Below are positions 41,881 through 52,485 of a stretch of DNA of 64,000 nt, one piece after another (position 1 is the first letter of the stretch; each line of letters opens with the position of its first letter). The DNA comes from Nostoc sp. 'Lobaria pulmonaria (5183) cyanobiont' (GTDB lineage Bacteria; Cyanobacteriota; Cyanobacteriia; Cyanobacteriales; Nostocaceae): contig NZ_CP026692.1 of the NCBI RefSeq assembly GCF_002949795.1, forward strand, positions 4,386,545 to 4,450,544. The letters are read 5' to 3'. Both the position numbers and the translations under genes were made by a program. The notes beneath the pieces were generated by a model. The model was not told where the DNA came from. It saw only the letters and a list, made by a program, of their open reading frames with translations, and ran no database searches.

Positions 41881-42198
41881 TTAAATCTTTGTTTGTAGAT
41901 ATTGCACCAACTGCGGTGCTTGCATCACTCCTTCTATCCGCTCCACAGGCTTACCCTGCTTAAACAGTACTAAGGTTGGGAGAGAAGCAATTTTATACTC
42001 AGTAGCTAAATCTGTGTATTTTTCTGTGTCGATTTTGACAATCCGTAAGCGATCCTTAAGTTGGGCATTGACTTGCTCTAAAATTGGCACCATCATTTGA
42101 CAGGGACCACACCAGTCAGCGTAAAAATCTACTAATACAGGTACATCAGAAGCAGACAGCATATCTTCAAAGCTGTTAAATTGCTTTTTCGTTGCCAT
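41881..42198 (-). CDS. trxA: Thioredoxin
   Basis: 105 residues from the ATG at 42198. Redox motif WCGPC is present, with the preceding VDFYAD, the buried Asp, the cis-Pro in IASLPTLVLF, and the C-terminal helix (MQAPQLVQYLQTKI). It is a general cytosolic dithiol reductase of the m/y-type size class. The longer start at 42219 would add seven residues (MKIGVCH) and is less typical. Upstream is a long AT-rich region. No operon partner. Confidence 0.93.
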   Translation of the reverse strand: MATKKQFNSFEDMLSASDVPVLVDFYADWCGPCQMMVPILEQVNAQLKDRLRIVKIDTEKYTDLATEYKIASLPTLVLFKQGKPVERIEGVMQAPQLVQYLQTKI

Positions 42199-42853
42199 GT
42201 GACACACACCGATTTTCAATTGTTTGTTTCAATAGTAGTTCTTAGAAAATAAAATCGGTATAGGTTCATGGGTTTTTGTTGGTAAAAGATTAGATTAGTT
42301 AATATAGGATGATTTACCAGCCAAAAATATTAAATAATTATAATAAAAGACATATATTCTTTAAGGTTGTGCATCTGGATCAAATATGTATTTAAACCTA
42401 TCCTGACCAGCCAAATAATTATAAAGGCTTTCACAAGAGTGATGTCTACGAAAGGTATAGATGCAACACTTTCTAGTCTATCCAGTCAGGCGAATATATT
42501 ACTTAAAGTTATCGATCCATTCACAGAGAAATAACTATAGATATTTAATTGTAGTAAAACGTTAATTCGTGTTAATTGAGTTATATAGTAATCCTATTTA
42601 ATTTGTGAAAATTGCAACCCGCAGATCCCCGACAACTTTTATGAAGTCGGGGGTCTAGTTTCTGCGCGTTTGATTCAGATAGCTCTATCTAGCTAAATAC
42701 GACGTATAACTTGATCTATTAGCTATCTAATTTGCAGCATGACAGCAAGATTGTCACCCCGCAAGAGTTAGATATTATCCAGACAATATTCAGATGTTCC
42801 CGAAATCACCATAAGATAATTAGCGCGGTATTTCTAAGATTGAGGAACATTAA
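42199..42853. other. Intergenic region between trxA and fabG
   Basis: AT-rich and divergent, so it carries both promoters. Two short similar segments (TTAAAT...CTATCC/ACCAGCCAAA near 42310 and 42400) repeat the phrase CCAGCCAAA. No frame looks coding. Confidence 0.45.
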
Positions 42854-43600
42854 ATGACACTATTACAAGATAAAGTCGCAATTGTCACAGGTGCATCACG
42901 AGGAATTGGCCGCGCGATCGCAATTGAATTAGCCTCACAAGGAGCGATCGCAGTTGTCAATTATGCCAGTTCGAGTGCAGCTGCTGAGGCAGTTGTTACA
43001 GAAATTACAGATGCGGGAGGTCAGGCGATCGCTATCCAAGCAGACGTATCTAAAAGTGATCAAGTAGACGCACTAATTAACGCTGTCATCGAAAAGTTCA
43101 GCCGTGTGGATATCTTAGTCAATAACGCAGGTATTACTCGTGACACACTGCTTTTGCGTTTGAAGCCAGAAGATTGGCAAGCTGTGATAGACCTTAATCT
43201 AACTGGTGTTTTCTTATGTACACGTGCCGTCAGTAAAATCATGCTGAAGCAGCGATCGGGGCGAATCATCAACATTACCTCTGTTGCTGGACAAATCGGC
43301 AACCCAGGTCAATCAAACTATAGCGCCGCCAAAGCAGGTGTAATCGGCTTCACCAAAAGCGTTGCCAAAGAACTAGCTACTCGCGGCATCACCGTTAACG
43401 CCGTCGCCCCTGGATTCATCACTACCGACATGACCAGCAATCTCAACAACCCCGAAGATATTCTCAAATACATCCCACTCGGTCGCTTTGGTCAGCCCGA
43501 AGAAGTAGCTGGGATGGTGCGCTTCCTCGCCGCCGATCCCGCCGCCGCCTACGTCACTGGACAGGTTTTTAACGTCGATGGCGGTATGGTAATGGCGTAA
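42854..43600 (+). CDS. fabG: 3-oxoacyl-[acyl-carrier-protein] reductase
   Basis: 248 residues. NADPH-dependent reduction of beta-ketoacyl-ACP in fatty acid elongation. Cofactor motif is TGASRGIGRA, then NNAGITRDTLLLRLK (the family's Asn-Ala-Gly-x-T-x-D-x-L hallmark), catalytic Ser in NITSVAGQIGNPGQ and Tyr-Lys in YSAAKAG. The ending VTGQVFNVDGGMVMA is typical of FabG. The gene is alone, not with fabD or acpP, as in many cyanobacteria. Confidence 0.94.
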   Translation: MTLLQDKVAIVTGASRGIGRAIAIELASQGAIAVVNYASSSAAAEAVVTEITDAGGQAIAIQADVSKSDQVDALINAVIEKFSRVDILVNNAGITRDTLLLRLKPEDWQAVIDLNLTGVFLCTRAVSKIMLKQRSGRIINITSVAGQIGNPGQSNYSAAKAGVIGFTKSVAKELATRGITVNAVAPGFITTDMTSNLNNPEDILKYIPLGRFGQPEEVAGMVRFLAADPAAAYVTGQVFNVDGGMVMA

Positions 43601-43640
43601 GTAGAGACGCGATGAATCGTGTCTACAGCAATTTTCATAG

Positions 43641-43669
43641 GGTGTGTTACGCCGAAAGCGTAACGCACC
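43641..43669. terminator. Hairpin after fabG
   Basis: GGTGTGTTACGC, loop CGAAA, GCGTAACGCACC: a 12-bp stem with one G-T pair, followed by GATTTTATTT. It belongs to the dispersed GGTGCGTTACGC palindrome family; another copy is at 61104. Confidence 0.65.
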
Positions 43670-43696
43670 GATTTTATTTCAGTAGTTCACTCTCGT

Positions 43697-43779
43697 AAAT
43701 CAAGTTTTGAAGTTCTAAATCGAGTTTTGAAGTTCTAATAAATCGAGTTTTGAAGTTCTAAATCGAGTTTTCAACTTCT
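43697..43779. repeat. 20-bp tandem repeats, four units
   Basis: Units AAATCGAGTTTTGAAGTTCT (43697, 43717, 43740, 43760), the third preceded by a 3-bp spacer and the last partly inverted to TTTTCAACTTCT. It lies in the 383-bp gap after fabG, which otherwise shows no credible gene. Confidence 0.8.
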
Positions 43780-43983
43780 AAACTAACTTCACGGCTCGTA
43801 AATCTCTTATAGCCTCTCAGTAAGGTATTCCAAATAAATTTTGTACAACTTATTTTTACATGATGCCTTAGCGCACCGATAGCGAGTCTACGAGCGTCTG
43901 TGAACTTCTCAAGACAGACATCGCTTTCATGCACAGAATAAACCATAGTAGGGCTAGCACTGCAATGCCCACCCTACAAGCAA

Positions 43984-45078
43984 CTAAGGCTGTTGGCGTA
44001 TCCTTTGCCAGACAGTAAAGCCCAAAAGCAGGATAATACTAGTGGCGGTTGTCAGCATCACAGCCAAACTCATACCTTGTATTCTCATCGCCAGCAAGTT
44101 GAAAACTAAGGTAATTGACCAAAGGGTAAACGCAGCATTGCGCTGGGAGAGTCCCCAAGCAAGTAAGCGGTGGTGCAGATGGTCTTTGCCAGGAGTACTA
44201 AGAGGGTTATTTCCTGCTAGTAGCCGCCGTACAAATACTTGAGTAGTATCTACCACCGGTAACAACAGAAATAAAACCGTAGGAATTAGCGCATAAACTG
44301 TGTTTTGTTGCAGTTTGCCTAAAATACTAGTTGCTGCCAGGACATAGCCAAAAAAGTATGCTCCGGCATCACCCATAATAATTCGTGATGGATGGAAATT
44401 ATGGCGCAAAAATCCCAGCGCAGCACCTCCCAATGCTGCAAGTACTAAGATTGCCGCGGCACGATTATTAAATTGAGCTGCAACGCCCAACAAACTCATG
44501 GCGGTAATAAAGCTAATTCCTCCTGCCAAGCCATCCATACCATCCATCAAGTTGATGGCGTTGGTAATCCCTACTACCCATAGTACTGTTAGTAACATGG
44601 ACAGAAGCGAGTCAATGGGAGTGCCAAACAGGACTTTGACGCTGATCCCATTAGCTACGAGCAACAGCGCCGTGACAATTTGTGCCCACAATCGCACAGA
44701 GGGCGGTAAGCCGAACTGATCGTCGATAAAGCCCACAAGAACTAATATCGAACCTCCCAACAGAATAGTCAGTACCTGAGCCAATACGTTTTGAAGTTCG
44801 ATCGGTCGTAAAAGGCTAGCTAATACCAGCGCGGCAATCACACCCGCGTAGATAGCCAGCCCCCCAGCATTGGGTAAAGGTTCTCGGTTGAGTCGTCGTG
44901 CATTGGGTTGGTCAGCCCAACCTACCCGCAAGGCGAATTTGCGTACTGTCGGAATTAAACGCCAAGTTACAAGCCAAGCCAAGAGGAACGTAAATACTAC
45001 TGCCAACCAGCCGGTGCCGCTAGGGTCGGCAATACCAAGGGACTTAAGGGAGTTGTCTAGATTCATCTCCCAATTCAA
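43984..45078 (-). CDS. Glycosyltransferase family 4 (WecA/TagO-like polyprenyl-phosphate sugar-1-phosphate transferase)
   Basis: 364 residues, about eleven transmembrane helices. Family motifs are PNAGGLAIYAG, the metal-binding VGFIDDQFGLPPSVRL, NAINLMDGMDGLAGG (catalytic Asp region), GDAGAYFFGYVLA and the HHRLL cytoplasmic loop (DHLHHRLLAWG). These indicate the enzyme that loads a sugar phosphate onto undecaprenyl phosphate at the inner membrane, initiating cell wall polymer or exopolysaccharide synthesis. It is a WecA-like subgroup member rather than MraY, given the HHRLL loop. It could use the product of uppS in the same window, though the two are not linked in an operon. Confidence 0.92.
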   Translation of the reverse strand: MNWEMNLDNSLKSLGIADPSGTGWLAVVFTFLLAWLVTWRLIPTVRKFALRVGWADQPNARRLNREPLPNAGGLAIYAGVIAALVLASLLRPIELQNVLAQVLTILLGGSILVLVGFIDDQFGLPPSVRLWAQIVTALLLVANGISVKVLFGTPIDSLLSMLLTVLWVVGITNAINLMDGMDGLAGGISFITAMSLLGVAAQFNNRAAAILVLAALGGAALGFLRHNFHPSRIIMGDAGAYFFGYVLAATSILGKLQQNTVYALIPTVLFLLLPVVDTTQVFVRRLLAGNNPLSTPGKDHLHHRLLAWGLSQRNAAFTLWSITLVFNLLAMRIQGMSLAVMLTTATSIILLLGFTVWQRIRQQP

Positions 45079-45165
45079 GCATTACTGCCAGTATCTAATA
45101 TGAGCATCACCTGTATATTAATCAATTTTTTTTATTTCCATTTGTAACTTGAGCCGCTTGAGAGA

Positions 45166-45192
45166 TTAGCACTCTGGCGCTGTGAGTGCTAA
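45166..45192. promoter_or_regulatory. CIRCE operator (HrcA binding site)
   Basis: TTAGCACTC, nine bases, GAGTGCTAA: a perfect match to the CIRCE consensus, 32 bp before the groEL start. Indicates heat-shock repression by HrcA. Confidence 0.95.
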
Positions 45193-45221
45193 ATTGTCTA
45201 ATGGAAGCGCTGGAGAAATAA

Positions 45222-46907
<1,686 letters not shown>

Positions 46908-46935
46908 CTTCTGCTGACCCAGATAAATATTTTTT

Positions 46936-46970
46936 AAACAGTTTGTCTTGCTAAGGCAAACTGTTTTTTT
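46936..46970 (+). terminator. Intrinsic terminator of groEL
   Basis: AAACAGTTTG, 11-nt loop, CAAACTGTTT running into TTTT. 28 bp after the stop codon. Confidence 0.88.
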
Positions 46971-47145
46971 GTAACATTGCTGATTCAGAGGCAATATGTT
47001 ATACCAATTCGTAATTCGTCAGATTAAACCTGGGTGACGATCGAATTAGCAACCTAAATAATTGCCTAATTTAGAAATTACCGACTTTATATTAATATTT
47101 ATAAAATAACGTGTAAGTTATCCTTATGTCCTTGGTTATTTATTA

Positions 47146-47181
47146 ATGACAAATGACCAATGACCAATGACCAATGACAAA
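47146..47181. repeat. STRR heptamer run upstream of corA
   Basis: Five units of ATGACAA/ATGACCA, ending 20 bp before the corA start codon and thus probably in its 5' untranslated region. Confidence 0.85.
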
Positions 47182-47201
47182 TTACTATTAGGTAATATTG
47201 C

Positions 47202-48344
47202 ATGGCACGAAAAGTACGTCGCCTTCCTAAAATAGTTCCCAAGCTTTATGAAGACGAGTTCCATCACCAACCAGGGACTATACCTGGAACCATTTTTATT
47301 GATGCAGATGCTCCACTACCAGTAATTTTTTTGATTGACTATAACCAAACCAATTTCATTCGCGAACAAATAGAAACTCCAGAGGAGTGTGTCCCCTATC
47401 TGGAGGCGGAATCGATTTCTTGGATAGACGTACAAGGTTTAGGCAGTCAAGACATATTACAACGATTGGGTAAGGTTTTTAAGTTACCTCCTCTAGTTTT
47501 AGAAGATATAGTTAATGTACCAGAGCGTCCCAAAATAGAGGATTATGAAGACCAATTGCTATTCATTGCCCGGATGGTAGTAGCAAAGGAAAAAACATGT
47601 GGTTTTTACAGCGAGCAAGTGAGTTTGATATTAGGGAAAAATTATTTGCTGACAGTACAAGAAGAACCAGAACATGATTGTTTTGAAGGAGTGCGATCGC
47701 GAATTGAAAAAAATAAAGGTCTCATCCGCAAACAGGGAGCGGATTATTTAGCTTACGCTGTATTAGATGCAATTATTGATGGCTTTTTTCCAGTGCTGGA
47801 GCTTTATGGAGAGCGAATTGAAGAGTTAGAAGAGGAGGTAATAGTCAGACCTACTCCACAAACACTACAAAACATTTATCAAATTAGGCGAGAATTACTG
47901 CAACTACGTCGTGCTATCTGGCCCCAGCGAGATGCAATTAATTCCTTGATTCGAGATGATCCCGATTTGATTTGTGAAGAAGTGCGAATCTACCTGCGAG
48001 ATTGTTATGACCATACAGTGCAAGTGATGGATATGGTAGAAACTTATCGAGAACTAGCGTCTGGATTAATGGATGTGTACCTTTCGGCAGTGAGTAATAA
48101 AATGAATGAAATCATGAAGGTGCTAACGATAGTTTCAACAATTTTTATTCCACTGACTTTTATTGCCGGAATATATGGTATGAATTTCAATACTGAAAAA
48201 TCGCCATATAATATGCCTGAATTGAATTGGTATTGGGGCTATCCACTTTGCTGGGCATTGATGTTAGCGATCGCATTTGGTTTGCTATTCTTTTTTTGGC
48301 GACGAGGCTGGCTGCAAAATTCTGTAGAAATTAAGCGCCATTAA
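47202..48344 (+). CDS. corA: Magnesium/cobalt transporter CorA
   Basis: 380 residues. A long cytoplasmic N-terminal domain (LPPLVLEDIVNVPERPKIEDYED, SEQVSLILGKNYLLTVQEEP) is followed by a helix bundle and two C-terminal transmembrane helices. The universal YGMNF signature in FIAGIYGMNFNTEK lies between them, then the loop NMPELNWYWGYP and a basic end. It forms a pentameric channel for Mg. With mgtE broken at 16732, this is the only intact magnesium channel in the window. STRR lies in the probable leader. Confidence 0.95.
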   Translation: MARKVRRLPKIVPKLYEDEFHHQPGTIPGTIFIDADAPLPVIFLIDYNQTNFIREQIETPEECVPYLEAESISWIDVQGLGSQDILQRLGKVFKLPPLVLEDIVNVPERPKIEDYEDQLLFIARMVVAKEKTCGFYSEQVSLILGKNYLLTVQEEPEHDCFEGVRSRIEKNKGLIRKQGADYLAYAVLDAIIDGFFPVLELYGERIEELEEEVIVRPTPQTLQNIYQIRRELLQLRRAIWPQRDAINSLIRDDPDLICEEVRIYLRDCYDHTVQVMDMVETYRELASGLMDVYLSAVSNKMNEIMKVLTIVSTIFIPLTFIAGIYGMNFNTEKSPYNMPELNWYWGYPLCWALMLAIAFGLLFFFWRRGWLQNSVEIKRH

Positions 48345-48409
48345 AAATTGTAGATTAGCGACAAGTCAAATATACATTCATTAGCACCAGGAGTTAAGAT
48401 TTTTGAGTT

Positions 48410-49105
48410 ATGAGGAGTAGCGACCAGAATTTAGTAGTTTTGACGATTTATATTATCGGTGTTTCTTATGTTTTCAACCGCATGATTGAATCCATCGACG
48501 ATCAAGTTAAATTTGAGTTTAAAAAAGGAATTGTTGACGAGCAACTCAAAGAACATAATCTCGACGATAAAATTGGAATTTCCTTTAAACTCAAATCCTC
48601 ATACCCAATTGACGATTTGAAAGATTTAGGAATTAGTATCGAAAATAAATCGGATAATGTCGCCCTATACGTTGACTGGGATAATAGTTCTTTAGTCGTT
48701 GAACATAGTAAGCAATCGCGCCGCGTAATTCGGAAATCACCCGACTTAACCCGCGACTTAGCAGTACCCCAAAGTCCTAGTTTGATTGCTCCCAAGAAAA
48801 CACTTTCTGAAACAGTGACAGCAGAAGATGTTTTCCAGCGTGATCAAGTAGCTGGAACTTATTCAGCAAAAAAACCACTAATTGATATCAACGGACTACA
48901 AAAAGGGCAAAAAAAGTTGTACAACGACTTTTTTAACAGAAAAAAAGAGTTGGATTTTTCTCTGCAATTAGTGCTTAGGATATCTGAGGTACGTATAGGT
49001 CTAGCCCCAGGTGGCGATTTTCCTCCCATTAGTATTATCAATTGTCCTTTCACAGTCAGGAAACTACCTTGGACTTACGCTCTACCTTGGAATAAAAAAA
49101 AGTAA
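48410..49105 (+). CDS. Hypothetical protein with one N-terminal membrane helix
   Basis: 231 residues. LVVLTIYIIGVSYVFNRMI forms a hydrophobic N-terminal segment. A mixed domain follows (KIGISFKLKSSYPIDDLKDL, VALYVDWDNSSLVVEHSKQS) with a basic, disordered middle. A second beta-rich part (ELDFSLQLVLRISEV, FTVRKLPWTYALPWNKKK) ends the protein. I do not recognise the family; the pattern suggests a membrane-anchored beta domain. It starts 66 bp after corA on the same strand and ends 45 bp before rnpB. Confidence 0.7.
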   Translation: MRSSDQNLVVLTIYIIGVSYVFNRMIESIDDQVKFEFKKGIVDEQLKEHNLDDKIGISFKLKSSYPIDDLKDLGISIENKSDNVALYVDWDNSSLVVEHSKQSRRVIRKSPDLTRDLAVPQSPSLIAPKKTLSETVTAEDVFQRDQVAGTYSAKKPLIDINGLQKGQKKLYNDFFNRKKELDFSLQLVLRISEVRIGLAPGGDFPPISIINCPFTVRKLPWTYALPWNKKK

Positions 49106-49150
49106 TGCCGTGTCAACCCCTTCTGTCAACCGGGTACACTGGATTTAAGG

Positions 49151-49560
49151 AGAGAGTAGGCGCAGGCGGTTGCAGATCAGTCATAGTTACTGATTTGAGG
49201 AAAGTCCGGACTCCCGAAAGACCAAACTTGCTGGATAACGTCCAGTGCGAGCGATCGTGAGGATAGTGCCACAGAAAGATACCGCCAATTAGTCATTAGT
49301 CATTAGTCATTTGTGAAATAACAAAGGACAAAGGACAAAGGACAAATTTGGTAAGGGTGCAAAGGTGCGGTAAGAGCGCACCAGCAGTATCGAGAGGTGC
49401 TGGCTCGGTAAACCCCGGTTGGGAGCAAGGCGATAGGAACTACGGTTGGTCTTTTACCAGTTCCGCTGAATGAGAGCCGCTTGAGGCGTTTGGTAACAAA
49501 CGTCCCAGATAGATAACTGCCCTCGTAAGAGAACAGAACCCGGCTTATGTCCTGCTCTCT
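49151..49560 (+). ncRNA. rnpB: RNase P RNA, type A, with STRR insertion
   Basis: The catalytic RNA of RNase P, which trims tRNA 5' ends. Conserved elements appear in order: P1 strand AGAGAGTAGG (closing partner CCTGCTCTCT at 49551-49560), GAGGAAAGTCCGGACTCC, GCCACAGAAA, GGTAAGGGTGCAAAGGTG, TAAACCCCGGTTGGGAGCAA and GAACAGAACCCGGCTTATG. Between 49289 and 49350 the P12 region is extended by 7-bp repeats, as described for Anabaena and Calothrix rnpB. Exact 5' and 3' ends are inferred from the P1 pairing. Overlapping antisense open frames are not genes. Confidence 0.95.
49289..49350. repeat. STRR insertion inside rnpB
   Basis: TTAGTCATTAGTCATTAGTC units followed by ACAAAGGACAAAGGACAAAG units. The two halves are partly complementary and would extend a stem without disturbing the catalytic core. 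Confidence 0.88.
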
Positions 49561-49567
49561 CCCTTGC

Positions 49568-49609
49568 AATGGAGTATAAACCTTTGACGGTTTGTACTCC
49601 ATTCTTTTT
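49568..49609 (+). terminator. Intrinsic terminator of rnpB
   Basis: AATGGAGTATAAACC, loop TTTGAC, GGTTTGTACTCCATT then CTTTTT: 15-bp stem with one G-T pair and a T-run. Confidence 0.92.
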
Positions 49610-49736
49610 GTAGGATTTTGTGCGATCGCTAAATTAGCCATAAGATTAATTAATAGCCCTACAAGCTCTCCTCAATGTCCAAATAACTTGTAATTTGTAA
49701 TAGCCTAAACAGTTAACTAGTAACTGATGGCTGATG

Positions 49737-50417
49737 TCAAACTCTTAATTGGGTGACGGCGATATTGCCGGAAAAACATACATCTACATCGCTACCAGGA
49801 GTGCGATCGCGTTTGCCATATTCTCCTACATAATAAAAATCATTGCCTTCGATTCGATAGTTCACGGGTAAAGGTTTGGTACAGGCTTGGCAAAATACCA
49901 CATCAGGATCTGGTTCTCCTGGTTGCAGATGCGGCAGATTCACATTCCAGAAGCTTCCTGGTTCTAAGTGACGCTTGAGTAAATCCGCTAAAACTTCAGC
50001 TGTAAATTTGGCAGCTAGATCCCAATCAAAATTCTGTTTGGCTTTGCGATACTGGGAAATGGCAACTCCAGGAATACCGTGCATCGCGGCTTCCCGCACG
50101 GCGGCCACTGTGCCAGAAATGTAGGCATCGACTCCTAAGTTTCCCCCAGCATTGATGCCTGAAAGTACGAGTTTGACATCTGCGGGAATTTGTGTTATGG
50201 CAATTCTCACACAATCAGCGGGAGTACCTGCGATCGCATACTCAGTCTCAGAACGTCGTTGGAGGTTGATAGCACGAGTCGTAGTAACTTGATGTCCACA
50301 GCCAGACTGATGATCGGCAGGAGCAGCGATAATAGAATTTCTGCCGTTTACAGCTTTGAGCAGCGCTTGGATACCGGGGGCATCAATGCCATCGTCGTTA
50401 GTTAAAAGTATAGTCAT
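49737..50417 (-). CDS. surE: 5'/3'-nucleotidase SurE
   Basis: 226 residues from the ATG at 50417. It removes phosphate from nucleoside monophosphates. The N-terminal metal motif LLTNDDGIDAPG, APADHQSGCGH, GTPADCVR and SGINAGGNLG are all diagnostic. A longer start at 50513 would prepend a non-homologous hydrophobic stretch and is rejected. The gene lies convergent with rnpB and alone on its strand. Confidence 0.94.
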   Translation of the reverse strand: MTILLTNDDGIDAPGIQALLKAVNGRNSIIAAPADHQSGCGHQVTTTRAINLQRRSETEYAIAGTPADCVRIAITQIPADVKLVLSGINAGGNLGVDAYISGTVAAVREAAMHGIPGVAISQYRKAKQNFDWDLAAKFTAEVLADLLKRHLEPGSFWNVNLPHLQPGEPDPDVVFCQACTKPLPVNYRIEGNDFYYVGEYGKRDRTPGSDVDVCFSGNIAVTQLRV

Positions 50418-51006
50418 GTCTATATGATATTGATTTAGCTCAAATATCAGAAAAATGCAGATATCAACCATCACATAGACATCTACAACAGAATTCAGAA
50501 GTAAAACAAACACACTTTATACCTGGGTAACAGACGAATCTTTGTCTACCTCACCTACTGGAAATCTGCTGTATATAAATTAAATATGCATTGTCCAGAA
50601 CCCTCGTAGAGAAGTAGCAGTATAACGTCTTTACATTCTTTTTCACTCAGATATCTAATCTAATCAGTACGCCAGGAAAAGCTACTCGCAGATATGAAAA
50701 AATATGGCGTTGCTGAACCAAAATATGAATCATGCGATATGATTTTTAGATGGTTTGCAAATTCCGCCCTAAGCATTTGGGTTAATTCCCAAAATGGGCG
50801 GTATTCCTTGTGACTAGTAACGGATTTAGCGTCAGTTTAATGCTTGCAACCGCCCTCAGAACAAGTTTGTGTAATCAAAAATCCCGTACAATATACATAT
50901 TTGCTGGGAATATCAGAAATTTTACACTGAAGAAAATCGGGAACGAGGTGATTTTTGCAGTGGTTCTGTAATATTTTTGGTGCAAGTCTGTCTTAGGGAT
51001 CACACG
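50418..51006. other. Intergenic region between surE and the Psb32-like gene
   Basis: Divergent promoters expected. One long imperfect palindrome is centred on 50783: CCGCCC...ATTTGGG / CCCAAAAT...GGGCGG (50764-50801). It could end a small transcript. No coding frame seen. Confidence 0.45.
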
Positions 51007-51741
51007 ATGAAACAGCTCCTCAAACAAGTTTTTAGCAGTCAAAAACACCTCATCCGACTAATTCTACCTTTGGTGACGGTTATTTTCGCAGCCTCGTTGT
51101 TTGCCACACCTGCTTTAGCCACGGGTGTGTATCAAATACCCGACCTGACAGCAGGGAATACCTGGGTTTTGGATCAAGGTGAAGTCATCAGCCGTCTGAA
51201 TGAAGGCAAAATTAGCAGCGCTTTTGAGGATTTGGCAAAGCAAACAGATAAGGAAGTAAGAATTGTTACTGTTCGCCGCCTCGACTACGGTGAAACACCA
51301 GAAAGCTTTAGTAAAGAACTGTTTGAAAAATGGTTTCCGACAAAAGCAGCCCAAGCTAATCAAACTTTGTTGGTTCTTGATACTGTTACCAACGGTACGG
51401 CCATTATTACTGGGGATGGAGTCAAGCCAATGCTTACTGACTCTATTGCCGAGAGTGTAGCTACTGAAACAGTAAGTGTGCCGTTACGCAATGGTGACAA
51501 ATACAATCAGGCATTTCTCGATGCAAGCGATCGCCTTGTCGCCGTTCTCTCTGGCAAAGCCGATCCAGGACCACCCCAAATAACTGACAATGTGCAGGTA
51601 GGAGGCACTTTCAAGAAAGCAGAAGAAACCAACCAGGGTAACGCTACTGCTTGGGTAGTAGGATTGTTAATTGCTGCCACCGTTATCCCAATGGCAACTT
51701 ACTATATCTATCAGATAAATCAGCCTTCATCTAATGGGTAA
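51007..51741 (+). CDS. psb32: TPM-domain protein, Psb32-like (photosystem II repair)
   Basis: 244 residues from ATG 51007 (AGGG at 50995, spacing 8). Basic N-terminus and hydrophobic signal (LILPLVTVIFAASLFATPALA), then a TPM domain (WVLDQGEVISRLNEGKISSA, LAKQTDKEVRIVTVRRLDYG, QTLLVLDTVTNGTAIITGDG) and a C-terminal membrane helix (WVVGLLIAATVIPMATYYIY). TPM proteins of this layout in cyanobacteria are Psb32, a lumen-facing thylakoid protein protecting photosystem II from photodamage. Not in an operon; convergent with the next gene across a hairpin. Confidence 0.85.
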   Translation: MKQLLKQVFSSQKHLIRLILPLVTVIFAASLFATPALATGVYQIPDLTAGNTWVLDQGEVISRLNEGKISSAFEDLAKQTDKEVRIVTVRRLDYGETPESFSKELFEKWFPTKAAQANQTLLVLDTVTNGTAIITGDGVKPMLTDSIAESVATETVSVPLRNGDKYNQAFLDASDRLVAVLSGKADPGPPQITDNVQVGGTFKKAEETNQGNATAWVVGLLIAATVIPMATYYIYQINQPSSNG

Positions 51742-51746
51742 TGGCA

Positions 51747-51788
51747 TTAGGAGTTAGGAGTTATGAATTTCTAACTCTTAACTCCTAA
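51747..51788. terminator. Bidirectional hairpin between convergent genes
   Basis: TTAGGAGTTAGGAGTTA and TAACTCTTAACTCCTAA form a 17-bp stem with one mismatch, just after the psb32 stop and just after the stop of the minus-strand gene at 51791. Confidence 0.7.
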
Positions 51789-51790
51789 CT

Positions 51791-52180
51791 TTAATCTTGA
51801 ACATACTCTTGCCCTATAACTAAAGCTACCTCAGCCCGGACAAATTCTCGACCTAAATAAGCTGCATGATCTAATTGAGTTACAGGAGAGGGCTGAGTTT
51901 CTTCAAAAATTTTCACGCAAAGTTCTTTCGCCGTTCTGGCGCTAAAAACTGTTGTATGAGTTCGTTCTACCTTTTCTCGCGCCGGAATTACCTTTCCCGT
52001 TTCAGGATCGACAGCTAAACCGCGATCGTCAATCACATTTGTAAAATGCTTGGCATAAATTAACCCTGCGTCTCGATCCAAGTAAATAATGAAGTATCCA
52101 CCGGGATCGAGGTCAATATGACGCTGGGAAAGTTTATCATCAATTGCGGCTAAATCTTCAACTATCAAATCCATAAGCAT
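51791..52180 (-). CDS. DUF4346-type protein
   Basis: 129 residues. DLDPGGYFIIYLDRDAGLIYAKHF and the later ARTAKELCVKIFEE and LDHAAYLGREFVRAEVAL segments match the short cyanobacterial DUF4346 proteins, distantly related to the MtrA-type methyltransferase subunit. No function is established. The two upstream residues before the second Met (MLMDLI) leave the start uncertain by six bases. Monocistronic. Confidence 0.72.
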   Translation of the reverse strand: MLMDLIVEDLAAIDDKLSQRHIDLDPGGYFIIYLDRDAGLIYAKHFTNVIDDRGLAVDPETGKVIPAREKVERTHTTVFSARTAKELCVKIFEETQPSPVTQLDHAAYLGREFVRAEVALVIGQEYVQD

Positions 52181-52485
52181 TATAAAAAGAAATTTTCTTT
52201 CTTGAGGGTTTTTACACTCTATATCAAGTGTAATTCCTATCTTACTTAGTCTTCTTGATATCTTTCAGATATTTTTGATTCCTTTTACTTAAAAGTAAAT
52301 CAGAGGATGTGCTATTATTCGGGAAGGGATTTAAGACGGTGAATTTTGACGAATGGTAGCAGAAATATCGTCTCAATCGCCAACAGTATAATTTCACAAT
52401 TTTGAAAATAAGGAAAATTTGCATCTGTTTGCCGAGTAAAGCTTAATTATTCGGCAAACTCTGTTACGAAAGTACTTCCTTTTCC
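52181..52485. other. Intergenic region upstream of the DUF4346 gene
   Basis: AT-rich; no gene, hairpin or repeat of note. The 60-codon minus-strand frame here is poor in coding character. Confidence 0.4.

Noticed and set aside
43758..43946. 62-codon minus-strand frame after fabG
   Set aside because: Begins in dispersed repeats and ends in the 20-bp tandem array; no protein-like pattern or ribosome site.
49303..49641. Minus-strand open frame of 112 codons
   Set aside because: It lies antisense to rnpB and its terminator; the text is repeat- and RNA-derived, not protein-like.
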